From Candidatus Didemnitutus sp. (GTDB lineage Bacteria > Verrucomicrobiota > Verrucomicrobiia > Opitutales > Opitutaceae), in contig JAMPXH010000031.1 in NCBI GenBank assembly GCA_023701285.1, positions 1 to 38,396 on the forward strand: a DNA stretch of 38,396 nucleotides. Direction: 5' to 3'. Positions 14,897-24,870 of this stretch are shown here, one piece after another. The position numbers and the translations under genes are program-made. How positions within the stretch are numbered: the stretch's first letter is position 1; each line of letters opens with the position of its first letter. The notes below the pieces were generated by a model that was not told where the DNA came from, ran no database searches, and was given only the letters and a program-made list of their open reading frames with translations.

Positions 14897-15892
14897 ATGA
14901 TTCGCTCCACGCTTTTCATCTTTGCCACGCTGGGTGTGGCGCTCCTCGCCGGTTGCGGAAAAAAGGAAGCCGCGTCCGCGTCCGGCGGCCCGGCGCTCGT
15001 CAAGGTTCGGTTCCAGACCGACTGGTTCCCGCAGCCCGAGCACGGCGGTTACTACCAGGCGCTCGCCAAGGGCTACTACGCGGCGGAAGGGCTCGACGTG
15101 GAGCTCGTGCCCGGCGGCCCGAACGCGCAGGTGATGACCGGCGTGGCGACCGGCCGCATGCATCTCGGCATGACGAACGGCGACGATGTGATGGTGGCGG
15201 TCGGCCGCGGTGTGCCGCTGAAGATGGTGGCGGCCGAGATGCAGCGTGACGCGCAGGGCATCCTTTTCCACCGCGAGAATCCGATTCATGAGATCCGCGA
15301 TCTCGACGGGCAGACGATCATGGCGGGAGCCGGGTCGGTGTGGATCGAGTTCGTGCAGCGGAAATACGGCATCAAGTTCAACCTGCACCCGCTGGTGGGC
15401 GACCTCGCGCGGTTCATGAACGACAAGCGTTTCGTCCAGCAGTGCTTTGTGACGAATGAGCCGTTCTTCGCGCGCCAACGCGGCGCCGAGGTCGGCGCGC
15501 TGCTCATCGCGCATCCGGGCTACGAGCCGTATCGCGTGATTTTCACGAGCGACGCCTTCCTGGCGGAACATCCGGAGGTGGTGCGCAAATTCGTGCGCGC
15601 CTCGCTCCGCGGTTGGACGGAATACCTCACGGGCGACCCCGCGCCGGCCAACGCACTGCTGCAGCGGCTGCGGCCCGAGCTTTCACCTGAGTTTTTCGCC
15701 TACAGCATCCGGGCGATGAAGGATTACCAGCTCGTGCTCGGTGATCCCGCGCGCGGCGAGAAGATGGGCCAGCTCACGGCGGCGCGGCTCAAGACGCAGC
15801 TGCGCAACCTGCGCGAACTCGGCGCGATCGAGCGCGAGCTGCGCATCGAGGACGTGGCGACGTTCGACTTCCTGCCGCCGGAGGCGCGCTGA
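14897..15892 (+). CDS. NMT1/THI5-like substrate-binding lipoprotein
   Basis: This 331-residue periplasmic lipoprotein is the binding component of the preceding ABC transporter. I take the ATG at 14897, one base after the permease stop, because it gives a short leader with lipobox LAGC and lipid-modified Cys20. The mature part shows the NMT1/THI5 pattern: FQTDWFPQPEHGGYYQALAKG, GYYAAEGLDVELVPGGP, and a GVATGRMHLGMTNGDDVMVA block. Members such as ThiY bind formyl-aminopyrimidine, a thiamine breakdown product; others bind sulfonates, riboflavin or unknown ligands. I see no TPP riboswitch before the operon, so thiamine linkage is unproven. The divergent amidase could deformylate or deamidate the cargo. 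The gene converges with argA ten bases downstream. Confidence 0.87.
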   Translation: MIRSTLFIFATLGVALLAGCGKKEAASASGGPALVKVRFQTDWFPQPEHGGYYQALAKGYYAAEGLDVELVPGGPNAQVMTGVATGRMHLGMTNGDDVMVAVGRGVPLKMVAAEMQRDAQGILFHRENPIHEIRDLDGQTIMAGAGSVWIEFVQRKYGIKFNLHPLVGDLARFMNDKRFVQQCFVTNEPFFARQRGAEVGALLIAHPGYEPYRVIFTSDAFLAEHPEVVRKFVRASLRGWTEYLTGDPAPANALLQRLRPELSPEFFAYSIRAMKDYQLVLGDPARGEKMGQLTAARLKTQLRNLRELGAIERELRIEDVATFDFLPPEAR

Positions 15893-15902
15893 GGCGCGCG
15901 GC

Positions 15903-17204
15903 TCAGGCGAGCTGCTTGCGCAGCACCTTCGAGTTGCGGCCGCTCTCCTCGTAACTCTTGAGGCGGGACTCGGGCAGCGCGTCCTTCTCGGCTTCCTCGA
16001 AGCCGCAGACGGAGGTGAAGAAGGTGTAGGCCTGCGTGGAGAGGGCGATGACGGTCTTGGCGCCCTCGTCCTTCGCGACCTTGCAGCCGTAATCGACCAT
16101 CTTCTTGCCGACGCCGCGGTGGTGGTAGAACGGCATCACGTAGAGCGAGCCGACCTCGGCGAGGCCGGGGCGCTCGGGGAAGAAGGTGACGGAGCAGCAG
16201 GCGATGATGTTCTCGTCGATCTCGAAGACGTGGAAGTTCTCGATGTTCTTCTCGATCGCCTGCTGGGTGCGGAAGACCAGCTCCTCGCGCTTCACGGCGG
16301 AGCGGGTGAGGTTGTAGATCGCGCGCACGTCGCGCTTCGTGGCCTGGCGGATCTGCTGGTATTCGTTGCCGTGGATGAGCGTGCCGACGCCCTCGTTGGA
16401 GAAGATCTCGGTCAGCAGCGCGTCGATCTGGCGGCCGTCGAGCAGGTGGACGCGCGGCGTGCCGGTCTCGATGGCCTTGACGGCGTGCGCGGCCTTGCTG
16501 CGCATGGGCTCGTTGATCGAGTCGGGGCGCTCGGCGAGGATCTCGCGGAGGCGGTCGACGTTGATCTGGTGGTGGAACTTGCCGGCGACCTCGAGGCCGC
16601 GGTGGGTCGTGAAGTAGATGATCTTGGTGGCGTGGAGCGCCTCGGCCAGCTCGGCGGCGAGCAGGTCGGAGTTCACGCGCAGCGGGCGGCCGTCGCGGTC
16701 GAACGCGATGGGGTTCACCACGGGGACGACGCCGGAGGAGATGAGCTGGAGGATGAAGTCGCGGTCGATGCGGTCGACGCGGCCGGTGAGCTGGTGGTCG
16801 ACGCCGCGGAGGATGCCGATGGGCGCGGAGCGCACGGCGTTGGTCAGCGCGGCCTTGAGGTTCTGCTGCGTGAGGTCCTCGAGCACGAGGTGCGTGACGC
16901 GGCCGGCGGCGCGGATGGCGAGGTCGAGCGTGGCGGCGTCGGTCACGCCCGTGCCGGTGACGTCGGTGATGGGCACGCCGCGGAGGACGGAGAGTTCCTC
17001 GATCTGCTTGCCGATGCCGTGGACGATGACGACCTTGATGCCGAGCGAGCGGAGCACGGCGACGTCGAGGAGGATGTTGCCGAAGTTCTCGTCCCCCACG
17101 ATGGCGCCGTCGATGGCGAGCACGAAGATCTGATCCTGGTAACGCGGGACGTATTTCAGGATGCCGCGGAGATCGGTGGGTTTGATGTCGGCGCCGGTGG
17201 ACAT
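15903..17204 (-). CDS. argA: N-acetylglutamate synthase (amino-acid N-acetyltransferase)
   Basis: This 433-residue cytoplasmic enzyme acetylates glutamate with acetyl-CoA, the first step of arginine biosynthesis. It has the full ArgA architecture: an amino-acid-kinase-like domain (about residues 20-285; VVIVHGIGKQIEEL and GVVPVVNPIAFDRDGRPLRVNSD) that normally binds arginine for feedback control, and a C-terminal GNAT domain (about 290-433) with the acetyl-CoA loop HHRGVGKKM and the GSLYVMPFYHH strand. The length matches E. coli ArgA (443). It lies 78 bases downstream of the anchored unknown protein gene on the same strand and may be co-transcribed. No other arg gene is in the window. Retained kinase catalytic activity is not expected. 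Confidence 0.92.
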   Translation of the reverse strand: MSTGADIKPTDLRGILKYVPRYQDQIFVLAIDGAIVGDENFGNILLDVAVLRSLGIKVVIVHGIGKQIEELSVLRGVPITDVTGTGVTDAATLDLAIRAAGRVTHLVLEDLTQQNLKAALTNAVRSAPIGILRGVDHQLTGRVDRIDRDFILQLISSGVVPVVNPIAFDRDGRPLRVNSDLLAAELAEALHATKIIYFTTHRGLEVAGKFHHQINVDRLREILAERPDSINEPMRSKAAHAVKAIETGTPRVHLLDGRQIDALLTEIFSNEGVGTLIHGNEYQQIRQATKRDVRAIYNLTRSAVKREELVFRTQQAIEKNIENFHVFEIDENIIACCSVTFFPERPGLAEVGSLYVMPFYHHRGVGKKMVDYGCKVAKDEGAKTVIALSTQAYTFFTSVCGFEEAEKDALPESRLKSYEESGRNSKVLRKQLA

Positions 17205-17282
17205 GTCGGAGCGCGTTTAATCGGGCATCGCCGCCCGCCCGTCAATCGGGATGTGCGGCGCGGCGGGGCCGCGGCGGAGCGT

Positions 17283-17909
17283 TCAGGGCGTGACGGTGAA
17301 CGTCCACTCGGCGGCGGGGCCGCGGGCGGCGAGGCGCACGCGGTAGCGGCCCGGCTCCAGGCGCTCGGTGTCGAGGCCGGCCCAGTAATCGCCGTCGTTC
17401 CAGCGCGTGAGCAGTTCCTTGCCCGGGAGTTTTTCGAGGCTGGGCACGAGCACGATCTCGTCGCCGCGCCGGAGCGCCTCGACGTGGCCGAGTTGGAGGT
17501 GCTGGTCGGTGAGCGTGCCGGAGAAGTAGATCGCGCAGGTGGCGCCGCGGGCGACGCTCTGCGGTGCGGTGACGCGGCCGATGGTCGCGAGCAGGACCGG
17601 TTTTTCGGCGAAGGCCGCCTCGAGTTCGGCGCCGAGGCCGCTCGCGCCGCGGCTCACGGGGGCCGCGAGGGTGAGGGCGGGTTTCTCGGCGGGGAGACGG
17701 AGTTCCACCGGGAGTTTCTGCCAGCCGGCGGCGAGGAGGCGCGCGGTGGTGGCGCGGTTGTTCATGTCCTCGTAGGGCCGGAAGGCGCGCCCGGGCTTGC
17801 GGTAGAAGACGTTCACGAGCGTGTAGCCGACCACGAAGAGCACGATGGCGAGCGCGATCCATTTCATGGACCAAGGCTTCGGCGGCGGACGCTGGGCAGG
17901 GACGCTCAT
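17283..17909 (-). CDS. Membrane-anchored protein of unknown function
   Basis: This is a 208-residue protein I do not recognise. A short basic, Pro-rich cytoplasmic start is followed by one hydrophobic helix (about residues 15-35, MKWIALAIVLFVVGYTLVNVF) and then an extracytoplasmic region of about 170 residues with mixed beta character and no Cys pairs. The C-terminal strands (YWAGLDTERLEPGRYRVRLAARG) look like an immunoglobulin-like or carrier-type sandwich. I chose the ATG at 17909 because the in-frame start at 17987 would add an Arg-rich, GC-biased leader. It is divergent from proS and upstream of argA, possibly in one transcript with argA. Confidence 0.6.
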   Translation of the reverse strand: MSVPAQRPPPKPWSMKWIALAIVLFVVGYTLVNVFYRKPGRAFRPYEDMNNRATTARLLAAGWQKLPVELRLPAEKPALTLAAPVSRGASGLGAELEAAFAEKPVLLATIGRVTAPQSVARGATCAIYFSGTLTDQHLQLGHVEALRRGDEIVLVPSLEKLPGKELLTRWNDGDYWAGLDTERLEPGRYRVRLAARGPAAEWTFTVTP

Positions 17910-18033
17910 GCGGGGGACCAAAGCCGCGCCGGGGCGCGGGCTCAAGGCGGTTTCGGCGGCGCGGCGCGGCCGGGCGCGGGACAGCAAATTCCGTTGCAGG
18001 CGGGCGGGGGAGTTGCTTCGGTGCCGGACTCAC

Positions 18034-19788
<1,755 letters not shown>

Positions 19789-19832
19789 GCGCAGCCGTGC
19801 TCATTCCCGTCCGCCCGCTCCGTTTCGCGCCC

Positions 19833-20132
19833 ATGGCCGAGACCAACCCGCATCATTCCCCGGCCGAGGCCACCGCGACTGCGACGGCCCTGCAGGACGC
19901 CTGGCGCGTCGTCGTGCTCAACGACCCGGTGAACCTGATGTCCTACGTCGTGCTGGTCTTCAAGAAGGTGTTCGGCTTCGACGAGACACGCGCGCGCAAG
20001 CACATGCTCGAGGTCCACGAACAGGGCCGCTCCGTGCTCTGGGTCGGCGGACGCGAGCCGGCCGAGGCCTACGTCTTCACGCTGCAACAGTGGCATCTCA
20101 CCGCGATTCTGGAGTCCGATGAAACGGGTTGA
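19833..20132 (+). CDS. clpS: ClpS adaptor of the ClpAP/ClpCP protease, NDPVNLMSYV type
   Basis: This 99-residue adaptor delivers N-degron substrates to the Clp unfoldase. After a flexible leader (1-23) the ClpS fold runs from VVVLNDPVNLMSYVV to the C-terminus. The N-degron pocket residues Asn34, Asp35 and His66 of E. coli correspond by exact spacing to Asn30, Asp31 and His62 here, but E. coli Asp36 is replaced by Pro32. The NDPVNLMSYV version is the one familiar from actinobacterial ClpS. It overlaps the DUF2017 gene by 14 bases, an association also seen in actinobacteria. No clpA or clpC is in the window. Confidence 0.9.
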   Translation: MAETNPHHSPAEATATATALQDAWRVVVLNDPVNLMSYVVLVFKKVFGFDETRARKHMLEVHEQGRSVLWVGGREPAEAYVFTLQQWHLTAILESDETG

Positions 20133-20577
20133 GATCAAGCTCAACCTCGACGCCGTGGCGCCGTTGCTCGATGCGGTGAAGTCCGCGGCCGACACGCTCG
20201 AGCCCCGGCTCGCCGTCGAGCCGCAGGTGCCCGAGCACGAGGCCGACTTTGCCGCCAGCTGGCGCGACGAGCTGCTCGGCGGCCAGCGCAGCGACCTCGC
20301 GGTGCTGCTGGGCCTGTTTGGCAGCGAATTCTTCGCGAGCGGCATCATCGTGCTCGATGAGGAGAACGGCGAGCCGGTGCTGCGCGCGTGCACGGCGGTG
20401 CGGCTGCGGTTGCGCGAGCTGCATCTCCGCGGCTTGGATGACGGCAGCCTCGAGAGCGGGGAGGTCGAGCTGGAGGAGTTGCCCGAGGCGCAGAGCCGGG
20501 CCTTCGCCGCCTACGTTTTCCTCGCGACCCTGCAGGAAGTCATCATCCAGCACCTCGACCCGACGCAGAGCGATTGA
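20119..20577 (+). CDS. DUF2017-like protein linked to ClpS
   Basis: This 152-residue, mostly alpha-helical acidic protein has no signal or membrane segment. It begins inside the end of clpS (14-base overlap) with a GGAG Shine-Dalgarno-like site four bases before the ATG, so translation is coupled to clpS. Size, the middle segment WRDELLGGQRSDLAVLLGLFGSEFF and its position after clpS fit the DUF2017 family, best known next to actinobacterial clpS. The biochemical function is unknown; a role in substrate delivery or adaptor control is suggested only by linkage. Confidence 0.65.
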   Translation: MKRVEIKLNLDAVAPLLDAVKSAADTLEPRLAVEPQVPEHEADFAASWRDELLGGQRSDLAVLLGLFGSEFFASGIIVLDEENGEPVLRACTAVRLRLRELHLRGLDDGSLESGEVELEELPEAQSRAFAAYVFLATLQEVIIQHLDPTQSD

Positions 20578-20638
20578 GGCCCGCGGCGGGGCGGGTTGCA
20601 GGGTGGAATCGGCGGTGGATTTTCCGCGACGTTCGCAT

Positions 20639-20666
20639 TTGACGGAGCAGGGGGGAGGGGTAGCGT
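20639..20666 (+). promoter_or_regulatory. Candidate sigma-70 promoter of the 6S-like RNA
   Basis: TTGACG at 20639-20644 resembles a -35 box. Sixteen bases later TAGCGT at 20661-20666 is a weak -10 box. The predicted transcription start, about seven bases on, falls at the first base of the closing stem of the RNA at 20674. The agreement between promoter spacing and the independent RNA fold is the main support. Confidence 0.45.
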
Positions 20667-20673
20667 CCGACCC

Positions 20674-20854
20674 GACACCCTGCAGTGTTCGAGGTGCTTC
20701 GAATTCGCTCTTTGCCTTTGTCAACATTTGGGAGCCGCCAAGCGGCGCGCCGATGCCAGGCCGTAAACCGGAAGGCTGAAACGCGCCAGGTAGCGCCCAC
20801 CTTAACCTAGAAGGTTTTGGAGCCCACTGAAGCATACGGCACAGGCGGGGTGTC
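20674..20854 (+). ncRNA. ssrS: 6S RNA candidate
   Basis: This 181-base segment lies in the only gene-free stretch over 300 bases (20578-20898) and folds like 6S RNA, which mimics an open promoter and sequesters sigma-70 RNA polymerase. The closing stem pairs GACACCCTGC-A-GTG (from 20674) with CAC-AG-GCGGGGTGTC (to 20854). Next comes the TTCG internal bulge typical of 6S, then GTGCTTC (20694-20700) pairs with GAAGCAT (from 20829). An open central region follows, with a small hairpin AACCT-AGA-AGGTT on its 3' side. Above it GGGAGC pairs with GCGCCC and GGCGCG with CGCGCC under an apical hairpin. The length matches the 184 bases of E. coli 6S. A T-rich run follows at 20855-20867. Identification is by structure and motif only. 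Confidence 0.75.
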
Positions 20855-20898
20855 ATTCTCTTTTCCAAAACTGCTAAATCACACCACGCACACACACC

Positions 20899-21255
20899 AT
20901 GGACAGACTGCCTTACTACCAACTGCTGCACATCCTTTCGCTGCTCGTCCTCACGGCGCACACGTTCATGGCCTTCGCCAATCCCGCGCCGGAGAACCGC
21001 AAGCGCACGATGATGATCACGGGCATCGCGGCGCTGCTGATGTTCATCAGCGGTTTCGGCATGCTCACGATCAACAAGATCCCCTTCGGCAGCACGCCGT
21101 GGATCTGGGTGAAGACCGCCTGCTGGCTCGGCGTCGCGGCGATGGCCGGCCTCGCCTACCGCAAGGCGCACCTGCGCGGGGTGCTGAGCCTCGTCACGCT
21201 CGTGCTCCTCGCGGTTGCGGTCGCGATGGTCTATTTCCGGCCGTTCTCCGGCTGA
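20899..21255 (+). CDS. Small four-helix inner-membrane protein of unknown function
   Basis: This 118-residue protein consists almost entirely of four hydrophobic helices (about residues 8-27, 38-56, 69-86 and 93-113). The first has the pattern LLHILSLLVLTAHTF with two His residues. The loop between helices 2 and 3 contains INKIPFGSTPWIWVKT, and a basic loop follows helix 3 (YRKAH). The layout is reminiscent of SirB2-like small membrane proteins, but I do not assign it. It follows the 6S-like RNA and precedes the polymerase gene by nine bases, so it may be co-transcribed with polB. Confidence 0.65.
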   Translation: MDRLPYYQLLHILSLLVLTAHTFMAFANPAPENRKRTMMITGIAALLMFISGFGMLTINKIPFGSTPWIWVKTACWLGVAAMAGLAYRKAHLRGVLSLVTLVLLAVAVAMVYFRPFSG

Positions 21256-21264
21256 TCCCCGCCG

Positions 21265-23439
21265 ATGGGTGAGTCGCTGTGCGGCCTGTGGATCGACGAC
21301 GCGGGCCGCGCGCATGTCGCCGTGTCGACCGCCGAGGGCGGTCGCGCGGAACGCGTTGAGCCGTTCCGGCCCTTCGCCTGGCTTCCCGCCGCGCCGCCGG
21401 CATCGCCGGGCATCGCGGTGGAACCGCTGCAAGGCGCGGGCGCCTTCGCCTGGCTGGCGCACGCGGAGGGCCTGGCGGAATTCGACGACTTCGTGCGCAG
21501 CGTGCGCGACGGCGGCGGCATCGACGTGCTCAAACCCTACGAGCACCAGTGGCTCGTGCAACGCCGCGCGCGGCTGTTTGCCGACATGCCCTTCGCCGGG
21601 CTGCGCCGTTGCCAGCTCGACATCGAGACGGCGTCCGAGGTCGAGGGCGGATTCAGCGACCCGCAGCGTCCCGGCGACCGCGTGCTCGCGATCGGCCTGC
21701 AATGCGGTGCGCGCCGCGAGTTGCTCACGCTGGTGGAGGAGACCGACGCCGCGGAGCGCGACCTGCTGCTGCGGTTCAACGCGACGCTGCGCGAGATGGA
21801 CCCCGACGTGATCGAGGGGCACAACCTGTTCAAGTTCGACCTCGATTACCTGCGCCAGCGCGGCAAGCGCCACAAGGTGCCCTGCGCGTGGGGGCGTTTC
21901 GGGCTGAAGGTGGAATTCCGCAACAGCCGCATGCGCGTGGCCGAGCGCTGGATCGATTTTCCCCGTTGCGACATCCCGGGGCGCGCGGTCGTCGACACCT
22001 ACCTGCTCGTGCAGCTCTACGATATCACGACGCGCGAGATGACGTCGTATGGCCTCAAGGACGCGGCGGTCTACTTCGGCGTCACGCCCGAGTCCGGCGC
22101 CGGGCGCACCTACATCGACGGGCGCGGCATCCAGGACGAGTTCCGGCGCGACCGGGCGAAATTCCTCGCCTACCTCGGCGACGATCTGCGCGAGACGAAG
22201 GGAGTCGCGGACGTGCTGTTGCCGACGTATTTCGAGCAGGCGCGCGCCTTTCCGCTCATGCTGCAGGAGGCGGCGCTGCGCGGCACGGCGGGCAAGGTGG
22301 ACCTGCTCTTCCTCGAGGAGTATTACCATGCGCGCGCGGCGTGCCCGGGCCCGGTGGAGATCGCCGGATTCGAGGGCGGTTTCACGCGCAGTTTCCAGGA
22401 AGGCGTGTTCAAGCACGTGCTGCACTTCGACGTCGCCTCGCTCTACCCGAGCCTCCTCTTGCACATCGGGAGGAATCCCCGCGGCGACACGCTGGGCGTC
22501 TTCATCCCGCTGCTGCAGCGCCTGCGCGAGTATCGCCTGAGATACAAGCAGCTGGCGAAGACCGCGCCGACCGCCGCCGAGCGCGACGAGGCGCAGGCGC
22601 GGCAGCAGACCTTCAAGATCCTCATCAATTCCTTCTACGGCTACCTCGGCTTCTCCGGCGCGCGTTTCGGCGACGGTGAACTCGCCGCCGAGGTGACGCG
22701 CCGCGGCCGCGAGCTGCTGCAGGCGCTGATCGACGAGTTCGCGCGTCTCGGCTGCACCATCCTCGAAGCCGACACCGACGGCATCTACCTCTCTTCTGCC
22801 GCACACCATGCGAACCCTGACGCGCTGCTCGCGCAGGTGCAGCAGATCCTGCCCGCGGGCATCGAGCTGGAATTCGACGGCCGCTACGACGCGATGTTCT
22901 GCTACAAGGCGAAGAACTACGCGCTGGTCGCCGACGGAGAGATCACGCTCCGCGGCTCGGCCCTGCGCTCGCGTGGCATCGAGCCGTTCCTGAAGCGCCT
23001 GGGCGACGAGATGATCGCCTACGTGCTCGGCGTCAGCCCGCGCTCGCCCCTCGCCACGGTGGCGGAGTTGCGCGAGAAGATCCGCGCTCGCGAACTGCCC
23101 GTTGCCGAACTCGCGAAGTCCGAGGCGCTGAGCCAGAACCCCGACGCCTACGAGCAATGGGTCGCGGGCGGCGGCAAACCCCGGCGCGCCTCGGCCGAGG
23201 CCGCTTTGCAGCTGCACCCGCGGCCGCGCATGGGCGAGCGTGTGACCTACTACATCGTCGCCCGGCAGAAGGGGCAGACGGCCGACTGGCAGCGGGCGCG
23301 TCCGCTCGCGCACCACGATCCCGTCACCGCGCCCTACGATCCTGTCTATTATTTGGAAAAAATCGACGACTGGGTGGAACGCTATGGACGTTTCGCGGGC
23401 ATCGCGCCACAAGTCGACCAGCAGCAACTGCTGCTCTGA
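21265..23439 (+). CDS. polB: Family B DNA polymerase (Pol II-like) with 3'-5' exonuclease
   Basis: This 724-residue replicative/repair polymerase has all catalytic motifs. Exonuclease: ExoI DIE with Asp119 and Glu121, ExoII NLFKFDLDYL with Asp192, ExoIII YLGDD with Tyr303 and Asp307. Polymerase: motif A DVASLYPS with Asp389, motif B KILINSFYG, motif C DTDG with Asp503 and Asp505, and KAKNY (KxY-type) after it. It is shorter than E. coli Pol II (783) mainly at the N-terminus, so it is a compact version. Pol II enzymes act in lesion bypass and replication restart, and the intact exonuclease implies proofreading. The start is nine bases after the small membrane protein stop. Confidence 0.93.
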   Translation: MGESLCGLWIDDAGRAHVAVSTAEGGRAERVEPFRPFAWLPAAPPASPGIAVEPLQGAGAFAWLAHAEGLAEFDDFVRSVRDGGGIDVLKPYEHQWLVQRRARLFADMPFAGLRRCQLDIETASEVEGGFSDPQRPGDRVLAIGLQCGARRELLTLVEETDAAERDLLLRFNATLREMDPDVIEGHNLFKFDLDYLRQRGKRHKVPCAWGRFGLKVEFRNSRMRVAERWIDFPRCDIPGRAVVDTYLLVQLYDITTREMTSYGLKDAAVYFGVTPESGAGRTYIDGRGIQDEFRRDRAKFLAYLGDDLRETKGVADVLLPTYFEQARAFPLMLQEAALRGTAGKVDLLFLEEYYHARAACPGPVEIAGFEGGFTRSFQEGVFKHVLHFDVASLYPSLLLHIGRNPRGDTLGVFIPLLQRLREYRLRYKQLAKTAPTAAERDEAQARQQTFKILINSFYGYLGFSGARFGDGELAAEVTRRGRELLQALIDEFARLGCTILEADTDGIYLSSAAHHANPDALLAQVQQILPAGIELEFDGRYDAMFCYKAKNYALVADGEITLRGSALRSRGIEPFLKRLGDEMIAYVLGVSPRSPLATVAELREKIRARELPVAELAKSEALSQNPDAYEQWVAGGGKPRRASAEAALQLHPRPRMGERVTYYIVARQKGQTADWQRARPLAHHDPVTAPYDPVYYLEKIDDWVERYGRFAGIAPQVDQQQLLL

Positions 23440-23442
23440 TCC

Positions 23443-24855
23443 ATGCGCACGCGGCTTTGTTATCTCGCGTTGGTCCTCGTTCCGCTCCTCGCCTACGGAC
23501 CCTTGCTGCTGCAAGGCTACGGCACGCCGGAGGATTACCTGCGCCTCGCCGACGGCATCGATGGCACGCAAAGCGGCATCCTCCACGGCGCGCTGGCTGA
23601 GCTGGCCTTCTTTGCGGTGAAGGGCGTGGCGGAGCTGGCGTGGGTGCGCGGGCTGGCGGTGCTCTTCGTCATCCTGGCTGGCGTCGCACTGTGGCAATCC
23701 CTTGAGCGCGGCGGTTGGGGCGAGCTGGATGCGCTGGCGGTCGCGCTCGGCACAGTGCTGCTGCCCAGCGCCCAACTGGCCGCGGGCTGGGCCTCGGCCT
23801 GGCCCGCCGTGCTGGCCGCGTTGCTCTCACTGGCGGGATTCGCTGCGGCGGAGAGCGAACTGGAGGCCGGCGGCACGCGCCGTTCGGTCGGTTTGCTCGG
23901 CGGGGTGCTGCTTTATTTCGCCGCGGCGATGTGTTTCCTGCCCAACGCGATCATGGCGCTCGTGCCGCTGGCCGCGCTGACTTTCTCTCGTCCGCTGCGC
24001 CTCGCCGGGGAACTCGGGAAATGGTTCCGCCTGCACGCCCTCCTGATGTTGCTGGGCGTCTTCAGTGCTTGGTTGATGGAGCGTTGGATGATGACCGATG
24101 CCGGCATCGCCGACCGCACCGGGCTGGCCGAGCGGTTGGTCTCGCTCTTCAGTGTCGCGGTGCCGTCCAGCTGGGCGCTTTTTCTGGTCGGTGAGACTGG
24201 CGCGTGGCGTGTGGCGGGTGCGGTGCTCGCCCTCGGCGTGCTCGCGGGGGTGATCTACGCGGCCCGCCGGCAGGTGACCGCAGATGAGCGCGTGCAGGCG
24301 GCCTGGCTGCTGGCGTTGCTCGGGTCCCTGGCGATCTTCAGCCTCGTGGTCGTGCTCGCCCCGCACTGGCACGCGGGCTATCGCACGATCTGGCCGCTGG
24401 CCGGCGTGGCGGTCGTGGCCGTGGCGGCCGCGGTGCGCGGCGTGGGCGACCGGCCCGGGAAGAAGCCGGTCTGGCATTACGCCGCGCTCGGCGGGCTGAT
24501 CGCGGCGGGCGGCTTCGCGGCGGCGACCCAGCCGCTTAATCATCTCGCGGCGCCGGTGGCCGACGAATGGGCCGCGCTGCGCGGCGCCGTGCTGCGGGCC
24601 AATTTCGTCGGTAAGAGCGAAGTCACGCTCGTGGTGACGCCCGCGGCGGAACGCGCTGCGGTGGCCGAGCCGCATTTCCACGTGCGCATCGCCGACCATG
24701 CGCCGGCCGCGCAGGCGATGTTCGCCCTCGCGTTGCGCGAGCGTTTCCCGTCCGGGCGCCCGGGCGGGCAGGATTTGCCCGTGCGCACGGTGATCGCGCG
24801 GCCCGAGGGGACGGCGGAGCGGCTGGTCTTCGATCTGACCCGCGGCGGCCACTGA
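23443..24855 (+). CDS. Multi-helix membrane protein, possibly GT-C glycosyltransferase-like
   Basis: This 470-residue protein starts one codon after the polymerase stop. It has about ten to eleven hydrophobic helices up to residue 365 and a soluble C-terminal tail of about 100 residues. The first helix is followed by a loop with [15 protein letters not shown], reminiscent of the acidic first-loop motif of GT-C transferases such as the GtrII group. [12 protein letters not shown] lies late in the membrane part. I therefore suggest a lipid-linked-sugar transferase, with low certainty; no catalytic residue is proven and no other envelope sugar gene is nearby. The coding frame is well supported by hydrophobic periodicity. 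Confidence 0.6.
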   Translation: MRTRLCYLALVLVPLLAYGPLLLQGYGTPEDYLRLADGIDGTQSGILHGALAELAFFAVKGVAELAWVRGLAVLFVILAGVALWQSLERGGWGELDALAVALGTVLLPSAQLAAGWASAWPAVLAALLSLAGFAAAESELEAGGTRRSVGLLGGVLLYFAAAMCFLPNAIMALVPLAALTFSRPLRLAGELGKWFRLHALLMLLGVFSAWLMERWMMTDAGIADRTGLAERLVSLFSVAVPSSWALFLVGETGAWRVAGAVLALGVLAGVIYAARRQVTADERVQAAWLLALLGSLAIFSLVVVLAPHWHAGYRTIWPLAGVAVVAVAAAVRGVGDRPGKKPVWHYAALGGLIAAGGFAAATQPLNHLAAPVADEWAALRGAVLRANFVGKSEVTLVVTPAAERAAVAEPHFHVRIADHAPAAQAMFALALRERFPSGRPGGQDLPVRTVIARPEGTAERLVFDLTRGGH

Positions 24856-24870
24856 GCGCGCGCGGGCGGC

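Noticed and set aside
17910-18033. T-box or other leader control of proS
   Set aside because: The 124-base divergent region is GC-rich and shows no T-box sequence or antiterminator/terminator pair.
20098-23775. A 1225-residue open frame on the minus strand opposite clpS/polB
   Set aside because: It lies antisense to genes with complete catalytic motifs, is Arg/His/Gln/Ala-rich without any domain, and spans the 6S-like RNA. It is an effect of high-GC codon structure.
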